From positions 10,444,299 through 10,508,298 of the forward strand of contig OY754978.1 of NCBI GenBank assembly GCA_963576475.1: a stretch of 64,000 nt of DNA. Direction: 5' to 3'. This document shows, in pieces, positions 11,335 to 22,959 of this stretch (positions within the stretch are counted from its first letter, which is position 1; each line of letters starts with the position of its first letter). The stretch is from Molanna angustata. Lineage: Eukaryota > Arthropoda > Insecta > Trichoptera > Molannidae. Below the pieces are notes generated by a model that was given only the letters and a program-made list of their open reading frames with translations, ran no database searches and was not told where the DNA came from. The translations under genes were made by a program, and so were the position numbers.

Positions 11335-11947
11335 TTTTTTATTTATTATATAAAATACAAATTTTCCTTAAATCTAGTAACAAAGAATTTTTTTTTTTAA
11401 TACTATATAATATATTTAACTTAGGTTACATAATAGTTACCAGATATTTTACTATTGTCATAAACTTCCTCACTAGGTGAAACCTGTTCTGAGACAGTGT
11501 ATAGATGTCTTATTAGTTTTCAGTTTTGGTTAGTAACTATGGGAGTATTTTATGAGTTCAGGTGATTAATTTATTTTTAATATAGTCTCTGCCCTTTTTT
11601 TTAATCCAAATTTTAATGTCTCGCTTAAATATTTTCAGGTTACTGTTTTGTCTAAGTGTTAAAGGTAGTTCTTTGTATAATTTGACTCCAAAATACAGGA
11701 AATTTCTTTGTCCAAAAGTTGTCTTGAGTCTAGGTTTTAGGAGTTTAGCCTGTTCGGACTGTCTAGTTGGTCCAGATGTTTGCGTAGAGTCAAGTTTGTC
11801 TATGTTTTTATATATGTATGTACAAGCGTTCTTTGCATATAATTGTGATGTGTTTAGTATATTAAAGTCATTAAATAATGCGTCGGATGGAGTGCGGATT
11901 GGTACCTTGTAGATTATCTTTAAAACGGATTTTTGTAGTTTTATCAA
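11335..11947 (-). pseudogene. LINE C-terminal tail and 3' UTR (CR1-like)
   Basis: Open minus-strand reading (11947 to 11558) gives LQKSVLKIIYKVP, LYAKNACTYIYKN and TFGQRNFLYFGVKLYKELP, then FKRDIKIWIKKKGRDYIKN. This is the C-terminal extension after the reverse-transcriptase thumb. The 3' UTR continues to a T-rich (plus strand) tail near 11335, with 'cagaacaggtttcacctagtgagg', which parallels the UTR at 24455-24622 and 52222-52380. Truncated at its 5' side. Confidence 0.75.
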
Positions 11948-12079
11948 AGGGTCTATTGTAACATGGTAAGCATGGTATATTCATAATAAGGTTTTATATT
12001 ATTACTTTTATTATATCCTAATAAACTTTTGATATTAATATTTCTTATATTCATTTTGTTACCTTAATAAAATCCTAAA

Positions 12080-12150
12080 TTAAGTTTAGCTAAAATTTAA
12101 CACGACATACATTGACTGTTAGGCGGTACAAAGTTCGCCAGGTCAGCTAG
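12080..12150 (+). mobile_element. Helitron 3' terminus
   Basis: GGCG-GTACAAAGTT-CGCC hairpin at 12122-12139, then AGGTCAG and CTAG ending at 12150, followed by host T. This is the canonical Helitron end. The 5' limit cannot be seen. Confidence 0.65.
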
Positions 12151-12479
12151 TATTACCTATAATAAAATAAACATTTATCTTAATCTGGCACTCATTTCTT
12201 ATATTCTTCTATCATATATCAATCTGTTACATAATATTGTGAAACAATTTCATTTCTATAGTATTTTGTACTCATATACATATTTATGAAATTAACAAAA
12301 TATCCTTTATTTTGGAAAATGGGCAACGTACAAATAAAATTTAAACTTTGATTTCATGTACTCATTGCTGGTAAAAAAAAACAATGAATTATTACTGTCC
12401 GAAATGTGGTACGACATATTATGTATAATGGCGAGTTCTGAGCGGCGTTATAGTTTTTTTTTTTTTGTCTTGAAAGAAC

Positions 12480-12790
12480 TTTGGAGTGTGCCATATTCGT
12501 TTGTTTCGTATGTTGAAATCAGAAAGTCTGTACAGCAAATATTGGAGTTTATTATGTATATTATGGAGTTTATTATGTACCTTAAGTCCGAGGTACTTCG
12601 TCTTGTCTGTTATGTCTCCAATTCATGTTTTTAGTTATTACCAAATTTGTACTTCATGTGTCTAAAAAATATTTGTTGAATTCGTTCTATACTGTTAATA
12701 TAAATATTATATTGTGGATTCCAGATGGCTGACGCATGCTCCAATTGACTTATAACAATTGAATCATAGTAAGCTAGGTCTCTTTTCAAT
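12480..12790 (-). pseudogene. LINE reverse-transcriptase relic
   Basis: On the minus strand: RDLAYYDSIVISQLEHASAI, WNPQYNIYINSIERIQQIF and FRHMKYKFGNN, with further degraded sequence to about 12480. This is the 'S.LE.AS..W.P......IE.IQ..F.RH' block of Jockey/CR1-type reverse transcriptases. A plus-strand ORF at 12356-12634 is merely antisense to it. Stops follow, so it is not functional. Confidence 0.75.
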
Positions 12791-12799
12791 TTTTCTAGA

Positions 12800-14927
12800 G
12801 AATATTTTTCAAGTAGGTAAAAATATTTTTGGTATTTTGAAGGAAATTTTGAGTGAAAATATTTTCGATTATAGAAATACTGAATAAAAATTAATTATCC
12901 AATATTTTTAGTGTATTTCAATAATATCATACTACTCATATTTCGAGAATGCAAACATCCGAAATCACTGCTCATAGAAATAATTTATAGAAAGCCTTTT
13001 CAAATACAAGGCTGCCACATACGTCCGGATTTCCCCGGATTTAGATTTTGCTTAGAGCGCGTCAGAACACTTTTTGTATCAGGGAAAAGGTTGATTGATT
13101 TAATAAATTGATTTCGTTTAAATCAAAACTTGTTACTCAATTTTAAAGAGAGTCGTGTATAATATTATTAATTTGATGATTTTATTTGTTACGATGTAGT
13201 TTATATCGCAAAAAAGTTGTATAAATGGATAATAAATGTACGATACGATAGTATATACGATTTTCTGGTAAAATACTTTATTACATCCAAATTTCCGGGG
13301 CTTTTGAAGTTTTCGTGCGTCAACAATTAAGGTGATGGCAACCCTATTTAACAACTAAAAGAAATTATGTACCTAATCGTTTCGGTGAAAAATGTCTCGA
13401 TTCATAGGCGGCCATATTTCATGCAATAAAATCATCGTGCGAGGTTGACATTATTTCAAATACTGAGCGAAAAAAAATACTCCTCGATTATCTTATATAG
13501 AATTTCATATTAGCCTCGTCTTCGTCATACAGTGATAATTTATATTCAAAACATTACTGTGCCAAAAAAACACTACGCCAGTAATCAAAAGATTTTGACA
13601 AGGACAAAAAGAGGCTGAAATCGGCTGTGTGATGATTTGCTGGTGGGGGGGAAAGTTTGTCTTAATATTTTTGATGTTTGTTAAAACTTTGTCAACATCC
13701 TGAAGTAAACGCTGCGGAAATATTATTATTTGAGAAACTTTCGCATTTATTTACTTTTTGAATCCTCATTTGCATCAAAACAATATTCAAAGTTACTTTT
13801 CATCCATCTTTGGCAGGTACATACATACCTACTTACTTCAATCTCGCTATCAACCAAGGATAAAGAATAGAAAGACAAAGCACTACTCGTCTAAGTTTTT
13901 TCTTTAATTATATAAGAAAGAGATCTTCGTACATACCTATATCCAAATAATAAGTAAATAAATAATTATTTTTTTAATTTATTAAATTATTATAATGATT
14001 GGTGCATGTGTACTGTATATGTAATACGTAGGTACTGTATATGTAATATGTAGATCATGATTATTGTTGTTGTCTGTTATTATTGTATATTTCTTCTTTT
14101 TTGATGACTTTTATTTTGCTTTGTTGTGTTTTATTTGTTCTTTTATTCTTATTATATAAAAATGGACATTTTATAAACTTTATTTAATAAAATATAAAAT
14201 TTATTTATTTATACTTTTTTACATTGTTGATGTGTATGTGTACGTACCATTATTTATTATGATATTTGTTTTTTTTATTTTTATTGTTAAACCTTTCTTG
14301 CATGATAGTTGTATACAATAAGTAAAATACATAATGTACGCATATATGTACATTTTACATAAATACATTGGAAATTTACGCCGTGCCTTTGTACATGTAG
14401 GTAACACATATATAATAGATACTACTTCACGTATAATGGGATGGTGTGGTTCAACCAACTCAAAACAGATTTGAGACAAGCAACTGAATTTAATTAATTA
14501 AAAAAAAAAAATTAATAAAGAAGACTTATATAATATTTACTGATTTGTAAATTGTATTTAATTAATTTTATATAATTAATAATTATGTAGATGTTTTTTT
14601 TTATTTCTTTTTTTTTAAAATATCTCCTTTACGCACGATTGCTTGCTCTTTTGTGTTGTTTATGTGTTATATTATTTAAATAAAATAAAAAAATGTATTT
14701 CGAACACTGGCAAACTTTCGATTGATACCGAAAACAAAATACATTACACTAAAATATACTTTATTGCAAAATAATATATTAGGAAAGTAAAAGGATGTAT
14801 TATTAAAATATAATCACATATCAAATAAGACATTTCATTTGAAAAATTCTAAGTAGTAGGTAGGTATAATATATGAATACAATATTTAAAATTCGAGTAT
14901 TTCTATTTTTGTATTGATTGTAATTAA
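12800..14927. other. Non-coding DNA, AT-rich
   Basis: No gene recognised. Near 13012 'ggctgccacatacgtccgg' and near 13330 'gatggcaaccctattt' form a weak inverted pair that may mark an old element. The segment 14350-14470 shares a short stretch, 'gcctttgtacatgtag', with 33952-33967. Confidence 0.45.
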
Positions 14928-15606
14928 GAGGGTGACTGCTGCCAACGTACCTATTTTTTCAATTTGATATACCATCATTATTACTAAACGAATCATTTTG
15001 AAAAAAATAACCTAGTTAATTTGGATATTAATAAAGAGAAATATACCTTAACTTTTTGATTATGTTCTGTATATATTCTTGTAGGAAAATAATAAGCATA
15101 TCCCAATTTTAGACATTTATCTTAAATTACTAAAAAAATATAAGGTATAGAACAATATTTTTTTTTATAAATTAAAGAGGATCAAAATACCTGGAAAAAT
15201 ATGATATGACGTTGCATTAACGCATCAGGTTAAGTAAATAAACCAAAAAAACTTTTTCGCAATGGCGCTGAATGGAAAATAAGTGTTTTTTTAGGTTTAT
15301 TTACTAAACCTGAAGGATTAATGCAACGTCACATCATATTTTTTTAGATATTTTTGCCTTCTTTAATTTAAAAAAATATTTATCACTCTACGCCTTATAG
15401 TTTATTAAAAATATATGATAAACGTTGAAAATCGGGGTATGCCATTATTTTTCTAAGAATTTATACAAAACATTATCAAAAAGTTAAGGTATATTTTTGT
15501 TTATTAATATCCAAACTATCTAAATTATTTTTTTCAAAACGATTTGATATGAAATAATGATGGTATATCAAATTGAAAAATAGGTACGTTGGCAGCAGTC
15601 CCTCCC
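14928..15606 (+). mobile_element. Foldback element with TTAA target duplication, copy 1
   Basis: 679 bp between TTAA at 14924-14927 and TTAA at 15607-15610. Ends are GAGGGTGACTGCTGCC and GGCAGCAGTCCCTCCC. The inverted arms extend nearly to the centre: the left 'gccaacgtacctattttttc', 'gacgttgcattaa' and 'taaataaacc' recur inverted on the right. The unpaired middle (about 15255-15290) contains 'cgcaatggcgctgaatgg'. TTAA duplication points to piggyBac-type or related transposition. No coding capacity. Confidence 0.85.
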
Positions 15607-16024
15607 TTAAAAAGCTGTACACAATTGTGCTGTAATAAGTTCTATATCAAATTTGTATAATAATATATCGAATTTTAGTACCTAATAATCTTTTTTTTAT
15701 TACTAGATATGACAATTTTTGACATATCAGTTAAGGACGAATGAAATATTTATCCATACACTACTAGTTTATGCGTCCAAGACGAACATAATAGAGAGAC
15801 GGTAATAAAATCCCGAGGAAAGATTTTATATGTCAATTCACTCAATAAGTTATATCGATTTTATTGTTATTTTATGTAAAAATAAAATAATTGAGAGCTA
15901 TGGAAAAAGAGTAATTTTATTTATAGTGGAAAATAAATGTGGATAAAGAAAATTGTAAATAATCGTCTGCCGTGATATTTTATGTATTTATTCATTTTTA
16001 AAATTTCTTGTACATATTTGAGCA

Positions 16025-16068
16025 CCAGTGGGTCCTTTGCCATCTGGCAATTTCTCCGACCAACCAAA
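16025..16068 (-). repeat. SINE-tail-like fragment
   Basis: 'gccatctggcaatttctccgaccaacc' is the reverse of the SINE tail motif (GGTTGG..GAAATTGCC) found at 25500 and 32625. Only this short piece is present. Confidence 0.35.
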
Positions 16069-16203
16069 AGGGCAAGTCCCGTCAAACAATGGAGTTCTGT
16101 AATATATTAAGTTGTTATAACTATATAAGATAAATATATCTATAATTTGGGTACCTAATCATGAGGGTTTTGATATCACCGCTAGACCAGACTTGCCCCC
16201 CAG
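16069..16203 (+). mobile_element. Small MITE with GGGGCAAGTC-type inverted ends
   Basis: The left end GGGCAAGTCCCGTCAA and right end CTAGACCAGACTTGCCCCCC are inverted. Related copies are at 49825-50000 and 63718-63805. About 135 bp, non-coding. Confidence 0.5.
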
Positions 16204-16734
16204 ATGTAAAGTTAGATAATATTATAAACACGCATAATTGAAAAATAATAATTATAGGTATGAATCAAAAATTATATTAATTTAAAAAATAAAATATGAC
16301 AAGATTTTTTTTTTGTCTTTGAAGTGTCATGTCTGTAAATTGTGACTTACTTCAGAATAAGACTTAAATACCTCAACACCTCGTCAGTAAATCTTGGTTT
16401 ATGAGAGTCTCGATCCTCTAACGGTTGGATGAATTTGCCTAATGGCAGTAAGTACGCAAGTTTTCTTAAATAAATTAATGTTACTAGAGTTAGTTTCTTT
16501 TAAAAGCGCTCTTCGTAGATAAGTTGATAGTTTATTCATGTTATATGATTGGTGTTGCTATACCTACGTTAAAAACAGGATATTCCCTTACAATAAGGAA
16601 TTTTCTTCTTCTTTTGTAATACATACATTAATAAGTTGTTTCTGATAAAAAAATTTTTTTAAACAATAATTATTGAATATATGTATTATTTTATCATATT
16701 AAACTCAAATTGTAATCTTTTCAAACAAATATGT

Positions 16735-17165
16735 ATATTTATTTTTTTATTTATTAATTTTGAATTATTTATGTATTTATTTATATATTTACTTATATAA
16801 TTATTTATTTTATATTTATTTATTTATTAATAAACTAATTATATATTTTTATTTTTTATTTATTTATTTATTTATTTATTAATAAATTAATTATATATTT
16901 TTATTTTTTATTTATTTATTTATTTTATTTTTATTTATTTATTAATAAATTAATTATATATTTTTATTTTTTATTTATTTATTTATTTTATTTTTATTTA
17001 TTTATTAATTAATTAATTAATCAATTAATTAATTATTTTTATTTTTTATTTATTTATTTATTTATTTATTTATATATTTATTTATTTATATATTTATTTA
17101 TTTATTCATTTATTTATTTATTTATTTTTTTTTTTTTTTATTTATTAAAGTTTTTATTTATTTAT
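16735..17165 (+). repeat. Low-complexity TTTA/TTATT tract
   Basis: About 430 bp almost entirely of TTTA and related T/A tetranucleotides, with a longer-period repeat 'ttattaataaattaattata...' seen three times between 16805 and 16960. Confidence 0.95.
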
Positions 17166-17689
17166 CTGTCTGAACCTAATATGATATTTAAAGATTTCAA
17201 TATGAAAGAAATGGAACTTAATTTGGAGATGTGGCAACATTATTCAGTTTTTTTAACTGACTCACATTATACCATTACTTTTAAGTGTAACGCAGTATAC
17301 CAACAACCGTTTGATATTGGTCAAAGAATAGTAAAATTATTTGTAAATGAGTATAATAGTTACCTCTGAGTTTATAATATTTTGTTAATACATATTATAT
17401 CACTTGATATCCTTACATATGACAATACCGAAAAAAGTTAATCTAGTTAGTCACTATAATATAATCACTTTATCTTATCACCTTATAAGAAACACCCACA
17501 TTCGTATATGGAGTTTGTGTAACTAAATCTAAAATTGTTCTTAACTTGATTTAAATGTATTTAACAATATGTTTTATTCGTCATTTGAAAATTTAAAATT
17601 CAGAACATGTAAGTTAAAACTTCATTCGATGCAAATTATTGTACGGAGCTCAGTAAGTCTAGAAAATGACTCAAACGTTATTTTCTTAG

Positions 17690-18305
17690 AAAGCTAATGA
17701 TGAATAAACGGACTTATTATTGTATACATTTTTGAAGAAAGATTTTTTAATGAATGAATATGTCCTTGTAACAAAAAAAATTATTTAAAATTGTTTCGCG
17801 TGTTTTTAAAGAATGAAACAAGGACAAGGTAAAGAAGTTTAAAGTGTAAAGAAGTGTAACAATGTGAAGTGTTTTTTTTAAGAATAATTGTATCTTTGTA
17901 ACCAGGATATTTACAGATACCTAAATGTTACAAGTGTAAATAAACGTAACAAGGACATAAAATTACACGTGTAAAAAGTGTTTTTAAAGAATGAATATGT
18001 CATTGGAACAAGGAAATTTACTCATCAGGAAGTCTAACATAAAAAAATACTTACAAGTATTTTTAAAGAATAACTGGTCCTTGTAAATGTTTACTTACAA
18101 GTGAAAGGAAGTGTAATAATAAAAAAAACTTACAAGTGTTTTTAAAGCATAAATGTGTCCTTGTGACAACGATATTTACTTACAAGTGAAAGGAATTTTA
18201 ACAATGATATTAAAACACAAGTGAAACAAGTGTTTTTTCAAGAATGATTGTGTCCCTGTAACAAGTGCATTTACTTGCAAGTGTCACAAGTTTTAGGAAT
18301 TGTAA
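17690..18305 (+). repeat. Degenerate tandem repeat, ~70-80 bp period
   Basis: The phrases 'acaagtgtttttaaagaat', 'tgtccttgtaacaa', 'atatttacttacaagtg' and 'aaaggaagtgtaacaa' recur in the same order about seven times, with increasing divergence leftwards. No ORF. It looks like an old minisatellite. Confidence 0.75.
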
Positions 18306-18309
18306 CAAG

Positions 18310-18540
18310 GATATTATTGCTATTTTTACTACAAACACTTCCTTACACCCTGTGCATGAGGCGAGTTTATAACCAAATGTAAATTTCATCAAACTAACCA
18401 ATATTTCCAGCCTAAAGAAGAAGTATGTAATTGCGTGAGGAATGATTTTTAAATAAATTTCTCCTGCTCGGAATTGAACGCATCAACAAATAATTGAACG
18501 CACAAAAGTCAAAAGACTTGGCGGTTGGATCATACTGTTC
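18310..18540 (-). mobile_element. tRNA-derived SINE, degraded
   Basis: On the minus strand the order is: a tRNA-like head with a B-box relic (GTGCGTTCAATTCCGAGCAGG region), 'gagaaatttattt', then the tail 'ggttagttt...ttacatttggttataaactcgcc' and 'gtgtaaggaagtgtttgta'. The same order is seen in the intact SINE at 32529-32705. Confidence 0.6.
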
Positions 18541-18559
18541 ATATTACTTTATTTTTTAC

Positions 18560-19670
18560 TATGCATTGAACTTTTTTAACTTTTTGTTTCAAAACTATAA
18601 TTTATTTAATCTACGAAAATTCATTACGTCAGTTTGTAATAAATAAGGAATTATAAGCGCCGTTTAATGACCCAGAATCGCTATAAGAGCGCTGATGTCC
18701 TAATTAATTTACAAAAGACACTAAGAATGATTTTTAATGTCATTACGAAGACACATATTTTTTTACAAAATGTAAATCCCACACTGGACCCGAGTATGAA
18801 AGTCGAACATCTTCGATAATGCGGCACATTGATCTCATACAAATAAATAGTATGTGCTGCTCGGGTGTCGTTTTGCTAGCATTATTTTTGGAATTTTGTA
18901 GTCTGTGTGCTAAAACTGCATAATATAAAATCCGGTAGTAATATAAAACCTTAGCACAAGGATCAGGGTTGGAGTTTAGTCAAATTGTGCGGATCGACCC
19001 GAATTAAAAAGGATCAAATGTACGGTTGAGTAAACACAGAATCGTTCACTCGTTCACCCCCCACGTATGCTACGTACAATAGTATATAAAATCGTAGAAT
19101 TTAATGGACTCCAAGTATCTGAAAACAACGACATTTTAGTAGTGATTTCATCCCCAGAATCCAGTGCCAGATGAACAATTTGAAGTCTGTCTTTTTAATA
19201 TTATTTTTTATTCATATAAAATGCAAGATACCTCAAAAGAGATGAATGAGACATACACATTTTCTCCAAATCATACGCAGCATTCAAACATAAAATAAGG
19301 CACATTCAAAAATCATCACCACAACACGCGATGACATACACCACTACATACACATACACCACTGAATTATGGCTCCTTAATTTTAATTTTTAACTATTCT
19401 TATGTTTATGTATAATTATTATTTTTTCCTCCCCTTAATCTTTTTGTATGATTAATTTCTTATCGATTTCATTTCCTTGATGTTATTTTTTATTACGTTT
19501 TTTTATCTTTTACGGCCTTTTATTTTTATTGTATTCCTTAATGAATAAATAAATAAAAAAGTTATAATATGTGCAATAGGAGAGTCATAAAATCAAGCAA
19601 CCTTCACCAATTTTTTTTTAATTTTATTATACAAAGGACAGCTCACAGTACATGCATATAATTATTAAAA
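18560..19670. other. Non-coding DNA
   Basis: No gene recognised. The end near 19490-19560 (T-rich, then 'aatgaataaataaataaaaaa') resembles the 3' tail of a LINE, but no coding part is attached. Confidence 0.4.
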
Positions 19671-19671
19671 T

Positions 19672-19735
19672 ACCGCCGTGGCACAGTTGGTAAGCCGTTA
19701 AGTTTCTGTGTGGGCGTGCTGAGGGTGGTTAGAAA
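19672..19735 (+). mobile_element. SINE tRNA-like head fragment
   Basis: 'gccgtggcacagttggtaag' is a tRNA A-box-like start (TGGCACAGTTGGTAAGCC). The SINE is cut off after about 60 bp by repeat A at 19742. Confidence 0.55.
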
Positions 19736-19741
19736 AGATAT

Positions 19742-19885
19742 TACTAGTTACATATAACACATGAGATCCAACTGTCGATGGCGATAGTATGTATAATTGA
19801 ATAATACGTACCTACTAAACTAATAACACTTACACACAAATTAATTAATATTTTAAGATATTTTGTTTTCTATATAAAACATGAA
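19742..19885 (+). repeat. Repeat family A, left-end fragment
   Basis: Starts ACTAGTTACATATAACACAT, then GATCCAACTGTCGATGGCGATAG, and continues to 'attttgttttctatataaaaca', matching the first ~140 bp of the units at 5540-8806. Confidence 0.8.
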
Positions 19886-20105
19886 GGCGCCATACTTATG
19901 ACAAAACTTTGTTCTTTGAGGTCACAAAATCCACGTGACCAATAGGACCTTGAAGAGGCCCATGGACAGCAACGAGGAGCTGTGATCTATCAGAGGAAAC
20001 CATTGAGTGGCAACAATCCCACAGGATATGTTCCGAAGTTTGGTCTGATTATTGACAGAACTGACATGAGGCAGAGGATGCAATTTTAAATCGGCGAAGA
20101 TAACT
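19882..20105 (-). pseudogene. LINE C-terminal zinc-finger relic
   Basis: The minus strand gives ASSASCQFCQ, a stop, then SDQTSEHILWDCCHSM and a further tail. This is the C-x2-C...H-x4-C motif following the RNase H region in R1/I-type LINEs. One internal stop; otherwise truncated on both sides. Confidence 0.65.
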
Positions 20106-20179
20106 CTAAAAGAGGGAAGTAACTATATAAGACATAATAAATAAAATATTTTATTTAAGTTTTACATGTGCATTTTTTA

Positions 20180-20395
20180 TCTTTTAGTTGGTTGGGTAGC
20201 TGACTGCTGATCCAAAGGTCTCGGGCTCGATTCCCGGTGGAGACACATTTTTTAATTGTGTTTTCAGTCTGGCTCTGTGAGACAATTAATATCGTTAGTA
20301 TCTAAAATGTGGCAAATTATTATTGGGAGCGTGTTAAATTAATATTTGACATAGTACCTGTATGTTGCCCGAGAAGCTATATTAAATAAATTAAT
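20180..20395 (+). mobile_element. tRNA-derived SINE (second family)
   Basis: A head with B box GGTCTCGGGCTCGATTCCC at 20218-20236, then 'aattgtgttttcagtctggc' and 'ctgtgagacaatt', and a tail with 'gtggcaaattattattggga' and 'ttaatatttgacatagtacc', ending in a TAAATAAATT run. The body recurs inverted at 57310-57386 and the tail at 62230-62320. Confidence 0.7.
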
Positions 20396-20399
20396 TCAC

Positions 20400-21020
20400 T
20401 GTTATTTTTTACTGCTTTTGATTCTAAATTTATTTTACTAATTTTAGCTCCCCGTGCTCTATATGTAGGTAATGCATCTGCACAAAAACATGGTGGATTC
20501 GGTCCTGATTTTACCCATTCATCTAGTGGATCGATACGCAATACTATTTTTGTCCCGGAATCATTCTAGAATACATTCTTATTTTTCTTTTAGTTCTCAA
20601 GATTATAAATAGATAGACCTCTCAAAACTTTTTCGTATCTTAGTTATTATGTTCGTACCTCGAGAAAAATACTTTTTTATGGTAGTGATATATACTTCAA
20701 TTTACTAACTTAATTTATGTATTATATTTAAGTAGGTACTTAAGTAGGTTGATTGTCGTATAAAAACAACATATCCTTACCTTTCAACCTATCCTCATTT
20801 GAAATTGTGAAGCCTAAATTGATCTTAAATAAATTCCTGCCAATCAAATGAATATCATGAACCAAAATAACTGTATGGTCTTTTTGAATAGGTACATTAT
20901 CAAAATTATGGTACAATTTATGTGTGACTGCATAACTTTCAGTAAATCAATAAATATGTAAACAGGTTTTTTACCTAGTGGGGCATTGCAGTTACGAATA
21001 TTATTTGTCAATTATTCATA
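20400..21020. other. Non-coding DNA
   Basis: AT-rich, no gene or repeat recognised. Confidence 0.5.
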
Positions 21021-21023
21021 TTT

Positions 21024-21140
21024 TATGTATAAATAAAAAAAATAAAAAAATAAATAAATGAATGAATAAATATATAAATAAATAAATTAATAAATAAATA
21101 AATAAATAAGTAAATAAATAAAGAAATAAATAAATAAATG
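21024..21140 (+). repeat. (AAAT)n microsatellite
   Basis: Imperfect run of AAAT/AATG tetranucleotides. The minus-strand ORF through it (poly F/I/Y/L) is an artefact. Confidence 0.9.
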
Positions 21141-21144
21141 TAAC

Positions 21145-21771
21145 ATATTAGTGCTGATTTTTTTGTTTTGAAACCCTTACTACTCACTTCTTCAAATCTT
21201 TTCACTTTCTAATTCGTAATTTGTTTAATCTTATTCTTTCTGTGTTTATAAAAAAAATATAGTTTTTTTTTATATCTTTCTATGTTTTTCAATTAGGTAT
21301 ATATTTCATATTACGACATTCAAAATCTACTGAACAGACATTCTTTTCCAAATTTCTATTGAAACTTACTACTTTCCTACAGATTTCCAATAATAATTTT
21401 ATTTTGCAGTGATTAACGCCGTGTACCTACCTTTTAATATTGATTACTGTGGAAGTAAATCGTGCTAAACTCGCAAAATTGTTCCTACTTACAACCTTCG
21501 TAGGTAAAGTCAAAATTAATTGTCTTTGTGAATTCCATCCATCACAGACAATCGAATGTTCGGTAGGTAAGCCTATCAAATGTCAAGTAAAGGTTATTCA
21601 GAGTCGTTAGACTGAATCACTATGCAAACATAATATTATGAATCTGAACTTTCTACGGAGACAGAATTAAAAGAGTATGAAATTTTAGATCGTGAACGGC
21701 CGAATCACAGAGTACCTAGCGATTGTTACAGAAATATTATTTTTATTTATTTTTTGTTTTAAATATTTATT
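21145..21771. other. Non-coding DNA
   Basis: No gene, RNA or repeat recognised. Confidence 0.5.
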
Positions 21772-21775
21772 TTAA

Positions 21776-22458
21776 GGGGGGGACTGCTGCCAACGTACCT
21801 ATTTTTCAATTTGATATACCATCATTATTTCTTATCAAATCGTTTTGAAAAAAATAATTTAGATAGTTTGGATATAAATAAACAAAAATTAATCTTAACT
21901 TTTTGATAATGTACTGTATAAATTCTTGTAGAAAAATAATGGCATACCCCGATTTTCAACGTTTATCATATATTTTTAATAAACTATAAGGCGTAGAGTA
22001 ATAAATTTTTTTTAAATTAAAGAAGACAAAAATATTTAGAAAAATATGATGTGACGTTGCATTAATACTTCAGGTTTAGTAAATAAACCTTAAAAACATT
22101 TATTTTCCATTCAGTGCCATTGCGTAATAAAAGTTTTTTTTGGTTTATTTACTTAACCTGATGCGTTAATGCAACGTCATATCATATTTTTCCAGGTATT
22201 TTGTTCTTCTTTAATTTATAAAAAAAAATATTGCTCTATACCTTATATTTTTTTAGAAATTTAAGATAAATGTCTAAAATCGGGGTATGCTTATTATTTT
22301 CCTACAAGTATATATACAGAACATAATCACAAAGTTAAGGTATATTTCTCTTTATTAATATCCAAACTAAGTAGGTTATTTTTTTCAAAATGATTCGTTT
22401 AGTAATAATGATGGTATATCAAATTGAAAAAATAGGTTCGTTGGCAGCAGTCACCCTC
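21776..22458 (-). mobile_element. Foldback element with TTAA target duplication, copy 2
   Basis: 683 bp between TTAA at 21772-21775 and TTAA at 22459-22462, in the orientation opposite to the copy at 14928-15606. Ends are GGGGGGGACTGCTGCC and GGCAGCAGTCACCCTC. The central non-palindromic block contains the inverse of the first copy's centre ('ccattcagtgccattgcg'). Arms and middle align throughout, so both are one family. Confidence 0.85.
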
Positions 22459-22481
22459 TTAATGGAATGTATACGTTTTCT

Positions 22482-22950
22482 TTGAGAGAATCTTGACCCT
22501 GATACTGAAGTAAAATGCAGAATAGAAGCGGCCTGATCGGCATTTTACAAAATGAAAAATCTTTTCCTCGACGACAATATCAACTTAAAGCTGAGACAAA
22601 GAATGGTCAAGTGTTATGTGTGGTCAGTTCTGCTTTATGGGGTGGAGGCGTGGACTCTCAAAGTTAATATTATAAACCGCCTTGAAGCATTTCAAATGTG
22701 GATCCACCGCAGAATGTTTAGAATATCGTGGACTGACATGGTCAGTAACACTGAAGTACTACGAAGAGCCAACACCAAAAGAGAATTATTCACCAATGTT
22801 AAGCTCAGTAAAGTGTTGTACTTTGGCCATATTCTGAGAGGTGAAAAGTATGCCATCCTTCAGCTCGTCATGAAGGGGAAGATTGAGGGTCGTAGAGGGG
22901 TCGGAAGAAGGCAGTTTTTTCAAGTGAGTCCTAGCATCAAAATTCTATGA
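22482..22950 (+). pseudogene. RTE-type LINE reverse-transcriptase C-terminal relic
   Basis: Starts about ENLDPDTEVKCRIEAA, a TGA stop at about 22531, then open from 22552: LFLDDNINLKLRQRMVKCYV, VLLYGVEAWTLK, RLEAFQMWIHRRMFRISW and FGHILRGEKY, ending GKIEGRRGVGRRQ. This is the classic post-YxDD region of endonuclease/reverse-transcriptase LINEs of RTE type. The end diverges at about 22915. The TTAA foldback at 21776-22458 lies immediately upstream and may have split the element. Confidence 0.85.
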
Positions 22951-22959
22951 AACCCATAT

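Noticed and set aside
13012..13345. Possible MITE bounded by 'gctgcca' and 'tggcaac'
   Set aside because: The inverted match is too short and the flanks show no convincing target duplication.
14350..14470. Possible exon sharing CTKA-type peptide with 33940-33990
   Set aside because: Similarity covers about 16-20 bp plus scattered residues; most likely a shared repeat fragment.
17181..17369. 62-codon plus ORF
   Set aside because: Composition is that of the surrounding DNA and no domain is visible; cannot be supported as a gene.
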